Source: Zerene cesonia (taxonomy: Eukaryota > Arthropoda > Insecta > Lepidoptera > Pieridae). Taken from it: a DNA stretch of 64,000 nucleotides. The notes beneath the pieces are model-generated. The model was given only the letters and a program-made list of their open reading frames with translations. It was not told the origin of the DNA and did not search any database. The stretch spans positions 1,612,001 through 1,676,000 of the forward strand of contig NC_052108.1 of NCBI RefSeq assembly GCF_012273895.1, read 5' to 3'. Made by a program: the position numbers and the translations under genes. Positions 48,286 to 60,639 of the stretch are shown here, piece by piece (position 1 is the stretch's first letter; every line of letters begins with the position of its first letter).

Positions 48286-49277
48286 TGTCTACAAGAACTG
48301 TTCACCGCAAAAATAGGGTAATTTTGAAAGAATACTCCGTTCATCTACATTCTACATGTTACATTGAGTCTTTGACAAAGATAGTGTACCATTTAGCCCT
48401 CTTTGACTTTGACTATTTAGTAGGTTATTTTTATAAATAAGAAACAGTGTGAAGGTCACATTATGGCTATAAATAACAGCAATTAAAGAGACGGCATAAT
48501 TTTATATTTTTACTTGAAACGGGAAATAATTATAACTTCTGACCATTTTTTTTATCATGTGAACTATGAACAGATCACTTATGTGTTTTAACATTCAATA
48601 ATTGCAATTATTTTATTGATAACTTTAAAGCATTACAAACGTGTAGTGATTCTACTTTTAATCTGATTGTTACATGTTTTTTTTAATTTCAATGAAGACA
48701 ATTAGGTATTCTACTAATATCATGTACGCGAAAGTTTGGAAGAATGAATCTATCTAATGTATGTTGTTTCATAGAAATACTAGGATTTGTAAGAGATTTG
48801 CTACAAAGATTATAGACTATAACAATAAGGTTTCAATCATCACTACATCATCCATACACATACGCTAAACACATTTATCGACTTTATAATCATTGCTTAT
48901 TGTTTTTTTATTATTATATGCGTTAAAACAATTTTACTTGTGAGAAAATATGTATGTTGAAAGTGAATAATTTAATCTGTACGTTTTGATACATTAACTA
49001 TAATACGGTTTTAAGAGGGTATTGGGAGTGGTGTCTGCGCTGTATTGTATTATTATTAGAACACGCCCTATATAGCGCAAAGTATACAAATTCATTGTAA
49101 TTCAGATAGATGGCGTTATATTAAAAAATGTCTTGTACCATAAGACTTAAGTTGGATGACTTTTCGCACATGTTATTCACGTATACGTGAACCAGTTCGT
49201 AGCCATTTATTCTAATACTTTTTATTTGTTACTTTCAGATTAAATCTCCGTGAAAAGGGCACTGGAAATGCTGCAAA

Positions 49278-51603
49278 ATGCAATTAATTTTTGATACTGA
49301 AACTGAAGCGTGCATAGTCAAAAAAATGGCATTTATTGATAAAGAATCCATCAATGAAAAATTTGCCGCCGATAACATTGTTGAAAAATTGAGCAATAGT
49401 ATATCTAACGGTAGCGGCAATAAAGAAAACATTGGGAAAGTAGATAATATTGTAGTCGATAATTACACTGAAAATAATGGTATTGATAGTCCCAAGAAAT
49501 CGGAAGTCAATGGCCAAAACGAATTAAGTGTAAGTGAAGAAATTAGTACACCAGTTGTTGATACAGCTTCTAGTCAAACTGCTGAAAGTGAGAGCATAGA
49601 AAATATAACTGATAAAAGAAAAGACGAAGAATGTATAGAAAATGCATCAGATATAGATAATACTATAGAACAATCTAATAATATCGATGATGTAAATATC
49701 CACACTGATAATGATCTCAAAAATAATTTAGAACACGAAGACCTATCAAACGGTAACGTTTTAGAAATTCAAGCTGGTGAAAATATATGCTCAGAGGAGA
49801 AACATGAGAAAAACACAATAATTGGAGAAAATGACACTTTAAATCCTGCTGATTGTTCTCAAATGGATTCCGATGATCATAAGACTGAAATTAATCCAGA
49901 GTCAGATGTAAATACCGTAGAAAACCAAGATGAAATACTCGAAAGCTCTTCTAAGAAAAATGAGGAAATAAATGTAGAAGATACCTTAAAGTCTGATCAG
50001 GGCGATGGAAATATTATTTCTTTCTTATTCTATAAAACGAAGACAGATACGATAGCAACAGAAAATGGGCTAAACACATCAAATTCAAACAAGGAAGTTA
50101 TGATATCAAATGACGAAAAAACATTTAGTGAAAAAGAGCATGCTGAGACAGAATCACAAGTTACTTCATCGAAAGATACTGAAGCAAACAGCGAAAAAAT
50201 GGATATAGATCTAATTAAAGAGGGGGATAGTGAAATGTCTAACGAGTTAAAAGATGATCATGAAGATATGAAAGAATGTGAAAATCCTGTTGAAATTGAA
50301 AATCCGAATGATGCAGAATCTAATAGGAGCTCAAATATACCAACTTTACAGGAAGAGAAGACTGAAAAAGAAAAGCCATGTAATCGAGTTGAAACTGAAT
50401 CAAAACCGGAAAGTCATCTTGAAAAACAAAATGAACCGAAAAAAATCTATACAAAGAGCAAATTATCGCTGGATATTTTATCCGATGATGAAGATACAGT
50501 ATCATCTAGCGATATTAAACTTGAAAAAACCATTGAACCTAATAAACAATGTATTAATATAGAGGACGATGATGATGACATAATGTTGATAGATGATGAG
50601 AACAGTACAAAACCCGAAAATGAAATGGGTGTAACAAAAATAGTTAACGAACATAATGAAGCAATAATAGAAAGCAAAGATGGTAATATTTTGGAAGATA
50701 AAAAAGAAGAATCCTCTAATAATACACCAACAAATGATCAAGGTAACGGTCTTTACTCAAACCTTATTTCAGCAATATTTAAGATAAACATAAAAACGAA
50801 ATCGTCTGTAACTCTTTATTTTTTGTTTGTCGAACTCGCTTCGGCACGAATTGGGCTAGCTCCTTCCGGGGATATACCACACCCTAACATAAGATCGGTG
50901 TGAAATAGTAGCATGCTACTGTGTTTCGTACGGTGAGTGGGGGAGCCGGATACCGATTTCCGTCACGCTGACAGTGTTCAGATAAAATATTTGTAAATAA
51001 TACAACTTCTACATTATTTTCTTAACGTTTCAGATATCCCTTTAAATGAAAGCAAAATAGATGTTAAAAAACTTGACTCTGATATAATCGATAAAGAAGA
51101 AAACAAAGAGAAAATTTCGTCTCCAAAGCCGCTGCTGTCAACTAACTTTGTCTCTACTTGCAAGAAAAACCTCGCTGAAATGACTCGAAGCGATTTAGAA
51201 GAATTTTGTATATTAAAAATTGTTGAAAGTGTCGTAGACAGAGGCAATCTTGGCGAGATAAAGTCTCAATTAAAGAAAATGTCACAGAATATTGAGGAAT
51301 ATAAAAATAAAACTAAGATGCTTACGAAGCAAAATCACGCATTGCAAGTTGTTTTAAAGTCTGTTCAGGAAGAGTTGAAGAAAAATACAAACGCGTCGAT
51401 AATACCCCTAAAAATATCGCGCTCGGTTGGCATACAGGTGTTAATGTCAGAGAAAAACAAAAAGAAAACCAACAACTCTACTGTGACCACGTTAAATAAT
51501 GTATCAAGTCCAAGCCCTGTAAATAAGCCTATACGTGGCTTACCACCTCAGATAATTAGATCTCCAAAACCATCTCAACAAAATATTCCCGTTCCTAGAT
51601 TAA
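49278..51603 (+). pseudogene. wde: ATF7IP / windei second copy, cut by gap
   Basis: Exon 1 (49278-50742) and the start of exon 2 (51034 to the gap at 51604) match 26156-27620 and 27917-28486. The remainder of exon 2 and the fibronectin III exon are missing in the 1000-N gap. Reading frames are intact. Replacements against the first copy include Asp/Val in ACI(D/V)KK, Thr/Ala, Asn/Ser, Asp/Gly, Ser/Asn, Lys/Glu, Cys/Ser, Glu/Lys and Leu/Arg in exon 1, and Pro/Ser twice in exon 2. Most fall in the disordered acidic region. Best read as the other allele truncated by assembly. Confidence 0.85.
50827..50970 (+). mobile_element. SINE-like fragment, second copy
   Basis: Counterpart of 27705-27855 in ATF7IP intron 1, with a few substitutions and a short deletion near its right end (TTCCGTCACGCTGACAG). 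Confidence 0.5.
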
Positions 51604-52603
51604 NNNNNNNNNNNNNNNNNNNNNNNNNNNNNNNNNNNNNNNNNNNNNNNNNNNNNNNNNNNNNNNNNNNNNNNNNNNNNNNNNNNNNNNNNNNNNNNNN
51701 NNNNNNNNNNNNNNNNNNNNNNNNNNNNNNNNNNNNNNNNNNNNNNNNNNNNNNNNNNNNNNNNNNNNNNNNNNNNNNNNNNNNNNNNNNNNNNNNNNNN
51801 NNNNNNNNNNNNNNNNNNNNNNNNNNNNNNNNNNNNNNNNNNNNNNNNNNNNNNNNNNNNNNNNNNNNNNNNNNNNNNNNNNNNNNNNNNNNNNNNNNNN
51901 NNNNNNNNNNNNNNNNNNNNNNNNNNNNNNNNNNNNNNNNNNNNNNNNNNNNNNNNNNNNNNNNNNNNNNNNNNNNNNNNNNNNNNNNNNNNNNNNNNNN
52001 NNNNNNNNNNNNNNNNNNNNNNNNNNNNNNNNNNNNNNNNNNNNNNNNNNNNNNNNNNNNNNNNNNNNNNNNNNNNNNNNNNNNNNNNNNNNNNNNNNNN
52101 NNNNNNNNNNNNNNNNNNNNNNNNNNNNNNNNNNNNNNNNNNNNNNNNNNNNNNNNNNNNNNNNNNNNNNNNNNNNNNNNNNNNNNNNNNNNNNNNNNNN
52201 NNNNNNNNNNNNNNNNNNNNNNNNNNNNNNNNNNNNNNNNNNNNNNNNNNNNNNNNNNNNNNNNNNNNNNNNNNNNNNNNNNNNNNNNNNNNNNNNNNNN
52301 NNNNNNNNNNNNNNNNNNNNNNNNNNNNNNNNNNNNNNNNNNNNNNNNNNNNNNNNNNNNNNNNNNNNNNNNNNNNNNNNNNNNNNNNNNNNNNNNNNNN
52401 NNNNNNNNNNNNNNNNNNNNNNNNNNNNNNNNNNNNNNNNNNNNNNNNNNNNNNNNNNNNNNNNNNNNNNNNNNNNNNNNNNNNNNNNNNNNNNNNNNNN
52501 NNNNNNNNNNNNNNNNNNNNNNNNNNNNNNNNNNNNNNNNNNNNNNNNNNNNNNNNNNNNNNNNNNNNNNNNNNNNNNNNNNNNNNNNNNNNNNNNNNNN
52601 NNN
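51604..52603. other. Assembly gap, 1000 N
   Basis: Exactly 1000 N, arbitrary scaffold gap. It interrupts the second ATF7IP copy. Confidence 0.99.
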
Positions 52604-52648
52604 CTCGAAGGATTGATTCGCACTCTTTAATTAATCAACCGAACATAG
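52604..52648. repeat. Contig-end overlap, right copy
   Basis: Identical to 36214-36258. It is the first sequence after the gap. Confidence 0.95.
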
Positions 52649-54800
52649 GCGCGGACGCAGCCACGCACACATATACAACATAGTGTTATATTGAAGGACT
52701 TGTAAATACATATACTCTAGTTTTATTTACTTTACCCTAAACCCATACAAATTTCTTAAGGATGTCAACAGCTTGTACTTTTTATTCTGTGCCAACAGCT
52801 TTAAGGAATAATTCTACTAGTGAGATAATTGTATAATCACTTGGGTATTTGTTCAGTTTGACCTCTATAAAAAATTTTGTAAACATAAGCAGACAAATAT
52901 TACCTTTTAACATAACTAATAGCTTTGAAGTTATAGTTTGTCATATTTATAGTCTGTCCTTACACTGTCCTAATAGCCTTTAAACAAAAAAGTTAAAAGT
53001 CTGCACATTGAACATTAGAGTTAATTGATTGTACCTACAGAAGTTTTATGGATTTTCGGTAAGACGCATATAATATGGTTAGTTATGTTTTAATCCTCTT
53101 TTTTCTGCTAATTATATTCAAGTTCAGATTTAATTTTGAGCTACGGTTGTTGGTCTGAAAATACCATCAGGACAGTTCTTTAGCGTCATCAAATGCTTTC
53201 TTGAAATAATTTTTTTGTCAGGTTATATATAACCCATATACACATACAGTTCCATGTCAGATCGTCAATTAAAAGCAGTACATCTCACTCGTGATTTTTC
53301 TTAAGCATAGTGTACGCTTAATATAAACTCATAATAAAACGACAATAAAAACCTCTGACTATCTGTACAAGACGTGACACTGGCAGAATCCGTCCTCAGC
53401 GCAATCGGGTGTTGCCATTTAATAAAAAAAGAAGAAGAAGACATTATTTTTGAAAGAGTAACTACTGAGTTACTTGCCAGCTCCGTAATTACTGCTTTTC
53501 GAACCGGTGGCAAATGGAAAAAATTATGTTATGATAATTAAAAAGTGCTTCTAGAAGAAGTGTAATTGAATGTATATTTGAGTTTTAAAATTATATCCAA
53601 GTGATTGTATATATTATATACGTTTGTCTATAAAATAGTTAAAGTAAAATAACTTAAAAAATAGAGTCCGTTATAACCTACATGATTACGACAAAACGTT
53701 TCAACAGAATATGGGTCAAAGTACATTCGTAAAAACATTATCGGTCAACGTCTGCTCATAAACATTCGAGATCATTCCATCACCTTAATGTACGAATTTT
53801 ATAGCAAAGTTTTATTGAAAAGTAATATTAGAAAGTTCTCTGATAACGTTCCACATTCTAGTTCGATGCTTCTAGTTGGGTAATGTAATGGAAGTAACAT
53901 CTAAATCGCTATTTATTTTTAGGTCCTTGTGTTTGTGTTTGAAGCGGATTCTTTCAAAATGAATGAAATCACGATTGCTTGATTTTCTGTATGTTCTCTG
54001 TGCCTTGCGTGAAAGTAATGAACGATAACACAAACTTATGCATCCAGTACACTTATATTTATATATTTTATTAGCGAGATACTAGTACATTACTAGTACA
54101 GTATTTAAGTTATCGACGCGATGCGTCGCATAGTTGCATAGTTCTTACATAATTATCTTCTTTTTTGCACCGTAATCGGGTTAGCTTTTTTACAGCATCT
54201 TTACATTGCTATATATATATAGGAAGTTATTAAGATTCTCAAACTACTAGTAGTGGTCGAACAAAGATCTAAGTTCATCTATATTATACCATAAACAAAA
54301 CGGACCGAAACTATAAACTTCACACCCCTCTATTAATAATTTATATATGTAATTTTAAAAATTAATATGTTTCGCAAAATGGGGCTTTAAATTTTGGCTT
54401 CCAGTTTAAATATTTACATGTTTTAAATTGTATATTTCTGACAATGACTATTATAGATGGACCCTTGTAAAACCCAACTTTCATGTACTTTAATGAGGGA
54501 TGAAATAGAGTTAATGTTACAACGGTAATAAAGGATCCTAATACTGATGACGAGGTACACTAGTAAAGATTTAATGGGTCGTTCATTGATGGTATACCAT
54601 TAACGTTTATATGAGAAAACATCCTGTTGACTATGTGGTATTAATTGAATGGGACGATGGATTGATTTAATGTTGTTAAGACTTGTTGCTGTTTCATTGT
54701 TTCTTTATGGTAGGTAGTTTTATATGAGGTATGTATTTTAATACCAGTTACGCCGTCGAGTTATTAATTGCAGTGTATTATTACTACTTCCTAAAATTGT
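52649..54800. other. Non-coding DNA, probable intron or intergenic
   Basis: AT-rich with no supported exon. A short dispersed motif (CGCAATCGGGTGTTGCCATT followed by AAGAAGAAGAAGA at about 53398-53440) recurs in lepidopteran genomes. Confidence 0.4.
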
Positions 54801-55095
54801 TTTTTTGTTTGTTTGAACACTTAATCTCAGGAACTTCTCCGATATGGAAATTCTGCCACCAGTTTTAGGCACTTGTAGTATAGATGTAGTATAAGTATGT
54901 ACGTTACATATTGCATTGTCACAATTTTTACGTGAATTCGTTGCAATAATTATAAAATGTATCAGTGTACGATTCAGTCTAATTAAAGACATCAACCCGA
55001 ACGGTTGTGTCGTTTATATTACGAGGTTCTAACATTACACAGGCCATTTATAGAGGAAGACTATAGGCTATATAAAGTCATGTACGCCGCCGAGC
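54800..55095 (+). repeat. Dispersed repeat (GTTTGTTTGAACNCNNTAATCTCAGGA type), diverged
   Basis: Contains TTTGTTTGTTTGAACACTTA, ATCTCAGGAACTTCTCCG and, further on, GGCCATTTATAGAGGAAGAC then TATAGGCTATATAAAGTCA, in the order of a known lepidopteran dispersed repeat. Related starts occur at 56066-56165 and 58994-59060. Confidence 0.5.
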
Positions 55096-55289
55096 ACAGA
55101 TAGTTTTATATATTCCTCTCAAATCTGGACGTTCTAATGGTAATCATAACTAATTTATTTCCACTACTCAACGATGTCATCTGCTATATAACCCTGTAAA
55201 CGATATTATCCAACTCAGCCGAAACAAGAATTAATATCTAGTATTTTCTTGTGTTTGATTTTACGCTAGTATTATACATTTAGGAATTA

Positions 55290-55378
55290 AATACTTATAA
55301 ACGGATTTTAACGAGGAGACGGATGAGTGTTCGAAACGTCGGGTTAATAATATAATGAATAAATCGCGTTTAAAAGTC
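55290..55378 (+). repeat. Dispersed repeat (GTTCGAAACGTCGGGTTAAT)
   Basis: AACGGATTTTAACGAGGAGA, then GTGTTCGAAACGTCGGGTTA and AATAAATCGCGTTTAAAA. A second, shorter relative is at 60552-60633 (GACCGCGCTCGCTGTAAAG, GTTCGAAACGTTGGGATAC). Common lepidopteran repeat, class not assigned. Confidence 0.5.
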
Positions 55379-55686
55379 TTTCATTTCTAAAAGAATGAAT
55401 ATCTCCCGCAAATATGACAAGTACAATATAAGTATAATGTTCTAGAAGAAATTATTGGCATGCAGGCCTGCTGGACCGGTTTCGCGTTGGGAATCTAAAT
55501 CAGTGCCTAGACTAGAGCGGTCCCACCTAACTTCCTTTTGTATTTGTGACATTGACCTTGTCTCTTATATATTTCTTGATTTATACGCGATGGGTGGACC
55601 TTTTTATAGACGATGCCTTTAATGGTAACGCGGTGTTTGCATAAATTTATAGTAATGTTGATGTTGAATTGTAGAAATATAGCATA

Positions 55687-55873
55687 CTAGCTGCGCCCCG
55701 CGGATCACTCGCGTATGTCCATATCCCGTAGGAATATTGGGATAAAAATTTGCCTACATGTTATTCATTTGCATTTTCAAATTTCATTGCAATCGGTTCA
55801 GTAGTTTTTGCGTGAAAGAGCAATAAACACACACACATCCGTACAAACTTTCGCATTTATAATATTAGTTGGA
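55687..55873 (-). mobile_element. Helitron-like element, Lep1-like
   Basis: Plus strand begins CTAGCTGCGCCCCGCGGATC after A and ends TAATATTAGTTGGA before T. It contains CAATCGGTTCAGTAGTTTTTGC and CGTGAAAGAGCAA, shared with the copies at 470, 59792 and 61670. Confidence 0.7.
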
Positions 55874-56589
55874 TAGGATAGCATACGGTGGAATAATGGC
55901 TCACTATCGCTGTGTTACTCAGATTGTTAACATTTTTTATTTCGTCTCTTTCTATTTTTATATATAACTCTTATTTGCCCAAATGGTCCTTTATCTGAGA
56001 TTAATTACTCAAAGATATTCAGTTTCTTATCTTTGCCTACATCTTTACTTCTAAACTTACTCGTATAACATAAATCTGAAGAGTTTGTCTGGTTGTTTAA
56101 ACGTTATAATCTCAGGAACAGCGACCGAATAACAATAAATTTTATTTCTTTTCAAGTTTAGATATTCCGTACGTGATTACTAAATGCTGTAGACTAGATA
56201 TGTACCAAAGGTGAAGCGCTAGATTTAGATAAAGATAATAGATAGTTGTAATACTGTGTAAATGATAATGCTTTAGATTAATATTTATACTTTCATATAT
56301 CGTATGTAGCGAGCAATTGTTACTTTTGCATTTTTTTTTAAAGTGGGTAAGCTTACGTACGGATTAAATTAAGAATAATCATTATATTTGAATACTGGCA
56401 ATCCGCCCCGGCTTCGTTAATGTCTTATTTGTCTTTTCTTGCGCCTTAACAAAACCGAGAAAAAAAAATCATCTGATTTCGTCAAGCCATTCTCGTGATT
56501 TACGCTTAGCAACGTATTTGGTGATTCGTTTTTATTAAGATATGTATGGTTTATATTATATTGTATCAATTATTTTTGTTTCTTTACAG
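55874..56589. other. Repeat remnants and AT-rich DNA
   Basis: Includes the partial repeat at about 56066-56165 (AATCTGAAGAGTTTGTCTGG, ATAATCTCAGGAACAGCGAC) and a small GCAATCCGCCCCGGCTTCGT remnant near 56398 of a Helitron-like 3' end. It ends with a good polypyrimidine tract and TTTACAG acceptor at 56583-56589. Confidence 0.4.
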
Positions 56590-56633
56590 ATATGTGAGGG
56601 AGCGACAAATAAACAGGATATAACTTCATAATG
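56590..56633 (+). CDS. Candidate 5' exon whose last codon is the start ATG
   Basis: A 44-base exon is bounded by a strong acceptor (TTTGTTTCTTTACAG) and the donor ATG|GTACGT at 56634. The only ATG forms its last three bases, preceded by AACTTCATA. If real, the protein would begin Met in this exon and continue in an exon off the right of the window, phase 0. It could share a transcript with the promoter-like patch near 36.1 kb. There is no protein support. Confidence 0.3.
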
Positions 56634-56756
56634 GTACGTTGTTTCCTTATTATAGTCTAATTAATTGATTATCTTTGTATAACGATATTATTTGTTAAGC
56701 GCTTTTATTATTGGCTATACTAAATTAAGACCAAACATTTGATAATTATTTAATTG

Positions 56757-56892
56757 CTAGCTGCGCCCCGCGGTTTCACCCGCGCTAGTCCGTATCCTGT
56801 AGGAATATCGGGATAAAAAGTTGCCTAAATGTTATTCCAGTTGTCCAGCTGTCTACGTACCAAATTTCATTGCAATCGGTTCAGTAGTAGGA
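56757..56892 (-). mobile_element. Helitron-like element, internally deleted
   Basis: Plus begins CTAGCTGCGCCCCGCGGTTT and ends CAATCGGTTCAGTAGTAGGA before T. The segment between GGTTCAGTAGT and the 5' terminus present in other copies is missing, leaving both ends. Confidence 0.65.
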
Positions 56893-59121
56893 TAATGTAG
56901 GTGATGCTCTTTTTATACTATTATATATGTAATTACTATTTGTACTAAGGATACAGTAGGTACTATAATTCAGTCAAGTTCGATGACGTCACATTAAAAT
57001 AGTTATTCCAACGAGCATTCTGCACGTTAATCCAGCTAATTTATACGGGCAAACATACCTCGAGCGTGTTATATGAATTAACACGTATACCGCAAGGACG
57101 AGCACAAAGAAAAATATTATGATTATGTCAATAGGCAAATATATATATATGTTCAGTTCCGCGCTTCCGCTAGCGGAGGTAGATAACACGCGAGCGGGCG
57201 AAACGTCGTGTTTCAAACGCGGATTTTGTTCTAGTACCTAGAGAAAAAATAAAAAATTACGGGTGGTTATTGTTTAATACATAAACAATAATTTGTGCTC
57301 GATGGGTAGGTAGTGTAGATATGTTCCTCTTCTGTGTTGGTTGAAATGCCGTTTAATCTTATAATCTATTGTTCAATTTAATATTGAATTTATGGTTTCT
57401 TAACAGATGACGTATTTGTCCTAGCTTACATAAGGTGTTGTTGATTCTTATTAATTATTTAATTAAATAGCAAATGAGTTTCCTGTTCTGTTACTTACTC
57501 TACTTGGTTTTTTTTCATTAAAAAAATTCTTAAATATATGATTTTTCAGTTTCATAATTCTGGATATGTTCAGTTAAGTTTATCCGTTGCAAATTCTTTT
57601 CTTAGTGAGGCAAACGTACACTTTCGAAGGACCTCATTGTGTGGTCCGGGCCTAAAGATTTTCTAAGTGTCCATCACGAGAAGGTCGCCTGAATGTCAAA
57701 TGTACTCGCTGTACAAGTGCGAAGCTCTTGAAGATAGATGGAAAAACACTTCTCGGTCGATGAGGGTAGTTTCTTATATTGCCATTCTTTCCAGGAATCT
57801 TGACGCAAAGGGGATTTGGAAGTGGATCTGCTGTGTAAATCTCTACCTTCTTGTCTAATAAGAAGGGGAGTTATTGTTATTTCAGCGATGAAGTTACGCA
57901 TGAAGCGAAACAAAACTTATCCTAGTCACCACAGTCCTAGTTCCCACAAAAACTCAACGGTGATCATAGAGGATTAACAGCTAGTGTGCTGGAATCAAGG
58001 CCCGTCTGTCACGTTTCAAATCCATTCAATCGTGTATAATTTATAATTGAAATGAACAAGCCCAGATATTTATAGTATTCGATGTGGCTGTGTATGCATT
58101 CAGCGATGTTTTACTCTTATTGTGTATCGCTTAATAAGCGACTTTTCGAAACACTAAATCCTACTAGTCCCGCTTTCACGTAAACGGGTTTAACCACTGG
58201 TCCCTCGAGTACGTGTTTAATCGCTACCGTAAATAGATTGTTTCTAGTGGCAGTTTTGAACTCAAGGTCGGTAGATATGAAATGTGTTCCACTCGAGAAT
58301 CGCGCAAACGAAGTTTTTTTCGTCACTTTAGTTAAATGAGTGTTTGAGTGTAAATTTTAATGGCTACGTTATTGTGTAATGTGTTGTTGTTGTTTTAAAA
58401 ATACTGGAAATTAATTAATATTTATCAAATTAAATCGTGTCAGTTTCTAGATTTTATTACTAACTGTTTTTCTTTTCTTTGATCGCTTTATTCTAGAGTT
58501 CACCGATTGATCGTGTATATCTGCCCTTATATTAATACTTTGAATGCACATAAAGGGCCAATGAGTCATCCGTCAGGAAGAGAATCCAATGCCTTATTTA
58601 TATCGTGACCTACTCAGTGGTGTTTGTTTATATTGTCAGTTATCGGCGTGCACTTCACGTAGTGTGCTTTGATCTGTTTATTCGACATATTTTGAGGGAT
58701 CACTGCTTAAATCATCTATATATATGTATACACAATCATTCAATCTCAAGTTTTCGAGGGTTGTTTAAATAATAATATTTAGAATGTTTGATGGAGAGTC
58801 ACTTGCGAAAGACATCAGTCCTCTACATTTTTGTTTATATTTTTTGTCGCTGTAGTTGTAAGTTTTGAGGAGAATATTGATATTAAGATTCATATGAATA
58901 TTATATACTTAATATTTATACTATATGAGTGTTACTGTTAGGTACATTGCAACAGCGACCAACAAAGACACTTATACACTATACACTATACTCATAATAT
59001 AAAGCTGAAGAGTTTGTTTGTTTGAACGCGCTAATCTCAGGACCGATTATATATGTTTTCTTAATTTATTGTCTTATTGATAGAAACTTTAGGCGTGAAA
59101 ATACGTTAGTAGTATAGTAAA
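56893..59121. other. Non-coding DNA
   Basis: No exon could be supported. ORFs at 56989 (minus), 57667 (plus), 57674 (minus) and 58117 (minus) lack motifs and splice signals that would make a gene. A partial repeat (AAGCTGAAGAGTTTGTTTGT) begins at 59001. Confidence 0.4.
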
Positions 59122-59275
59122 CTTGCTTTCCGCCCGCAGCTTAGTATCCAATGTCCTTTCCCAAGATCAGTTCTGTCTTCATAACAAATTTCATCAAAAT
59201 CGGTTCATTCAATATGGTTTAGGCGTGAAAGCGTAACAGACGGAGTTACTTTCGCATTTATAATATTCGTAGGGA
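59122..59275 (-). mobile_element. Helitron-like element
   Basis: Plus strand has CTTGCTTTCCGCCCGCAGCT, then CAAATTTCATCAAAATCGGT, TTTAGGCGTGAAAGCGTAAC and CGCATTTATAATATTCGTAG ending GGGA before T. It belongs to the 'GCGTGAAAGCGTAACAGAC' subgroup, distinct from the 'GCGTGAAAGAGCAA' subgroup at 55687. Confidence 0.6.
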
Positions 59276-59791
59276 TGTGCATAAAAGAATTTCTATCTAA
59301 ACCCAGGGTCTTTAAGCGTATCTAAAACAAATCCTTTAATTAAAAATCGAAACGGATTGGTCTAATGGGGCGTTAAACGAAGAACAGTACAAATATTGTG
59401 GTCGGTTGTTTAAACAATAAACAATAAATGGCGTGTCAGCTCGCGATTCTAATGATGTCATGTTCTTCAAATTCTGCTTGGTGTTCTTGGTAACGCTCGA
59501 ATGGTGAATGTTTGTCGTGCACCACACTCGATGTTGTGAATATGTAAGTGGGTAATATTAGATTGGAAATATATTAGGTCGGTATTGTATGTATGAGGGG
59601 CGATTTGTTTGCGTGAAGATTGTTGTTATTGTTATGAAATTTGAGTTATCACACGTTGGTCGAATGAAACGATTGTAATTAAAGGTATTTCGCTCAGCGC
59701 ACATATTAGTATAGTCGGTGAGCGTGTACTTTTGTAATGAGCAGATAGCATAGTACCTGTTCGTTCGGCTTCGCCCGTGGTACATATATAC
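59276..59791. other. Non-coding DNA
   Basis: No supported feature. Short ORFs on minus (59336, 59558) have random composition. Confidence 0.4.
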
Positions 59792-59996
59792 TTGCTGCGC
59801 CCCGCGGTTTCACCCGCGTAAGTCCGTATCCCGTAGGAATATCGGGATAAAAAGTTGCCTGTATGTTATTCTAGTTGTCTAGCTGTCTACGTACCAAATA
59901 TCCTTGCAATCGGTTCAGTAGTTTTTGCGTGAAAGAGCAACAAACACACACACACACACATCCTTACAAAGTTTCGCATTTATAATATTAGTAGGA
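59792..59996 (-). mobile_element. Helitron-like element, Lep1-like, near full length
   Basis: Plus begins CTTGCTGCGCCCCGCGGTTTCACCCGCG in overlapping pieces (the usual CTAG is CTTG here) and ends TATAATATTAGTAGGA before T. It contains a (CA)n tract at about 59943-59960. Confidence 0.7.
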
Positions 59997-60551
59997 TTAG
60001 TAGGATGTCACTCAGCGAAGTTACAATATTCTAATGGTGGAAGAATTACTGAAATCGTGGGTTTGAATAAAAAAAAAAAACCTGCAACTCAACTGAGTGG
60101 CACAGGCTATATATATACCACGGGCGGAGCCGGGGCGAGCAACTAGCATTCAATAATAAGGATAACATGACTAATGAGCAGAAATCAAAGACAGTTTCAC
60201 CAGCACGTAGCGAACAATGAGCGACGCCTTGGGAACGCGCCGTGCTCAATCCGCGTGCGAAATGAGTTTAGCAATGGTTATGCTTCGTAAATAGCCATTT
60301 TTTGCTCGGTTTCATTTAGCAGTGAGTATAATGCACCATTCGTTTGTTGGTATGTGTGCGGGTATGTATTTGGGTTGAAGAAATATGAGATGGTTGGTGA
60401 TGGAACGAAGATTATATATGTACGTACTGTAATATGGTTATTAATAAGTGTTTTCTTGTGTTTGATTTTATGTGTACCTAGTAGTTGGTATAATTTATTT
60501 AGAAAATACGAACTTTTGAACCGATTTAATTGCGTTTTATTTTATATACTA
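59997..60551. other. Non-coding DNA
   Basis: Includes an A-run (60068-60080) and a GC-richer patch near 60120-60260. No gene is supported. Confidence 0.4.
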
Positions 60552-60633
60552 TTATACTATTCAGTCCGACTTCGAAAGCGATCCCGTGACCGCGCTCGCT
60601 GTAAAGTGTTCGAAACGTTGGGATACATAGTAA
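60552..60633 (+). repeat. Dispersed repeat (GTTCGAAACGTTGGGATAC), shorter copy
   Basis: Relative of 55290-55378, containing CCGTGACCGCGCTCGCTGTA and AGTGTTCGAAACGTTGGG. It abuts the Helitron-like element at 60640. Confidence 0.45.
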
Positions 60634-60639
60634 AATTAA

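Larger units (their letters stand above)
37556..51603. repeat. Second copy of 14146-28486, probable alternate haplotype
   Basis: The block is collinear with 14146-28486 from CCTTTACTATTGTGG to CCCGTTCCTAGATTAA, with scattered substitutions and small indels. Length is 14048 bp against 14341 bp. Larger differences are the absent Helitron-like insertion (15948-16167) and palindrome (16995-17035), one extra CCCACTCA unit, and about 90 bp extra near 48196-48285. It is bounded by gaps on both sides. Contig-end overlap outside it argues for an uncollapsed allele and against a real duplication. Confidence 0.9.

Noticed and set aside
14146..51603. A genuine tandem duplication of TEFM and ATF7IP
   Set aside because: The copies are bounded by gaps, both are incomplete on the second side, and the contigs outside the second copy overlap by 45 identical bases. 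An uncollapsed allele explains all of this.
57667..57913. Overlapping 63-aa and 79-aa ORFs on both strands
   Set aside because: There is no recognisable motif and no convincing splice sites. Having ORFs on both strands of the same short segment is common by chance.
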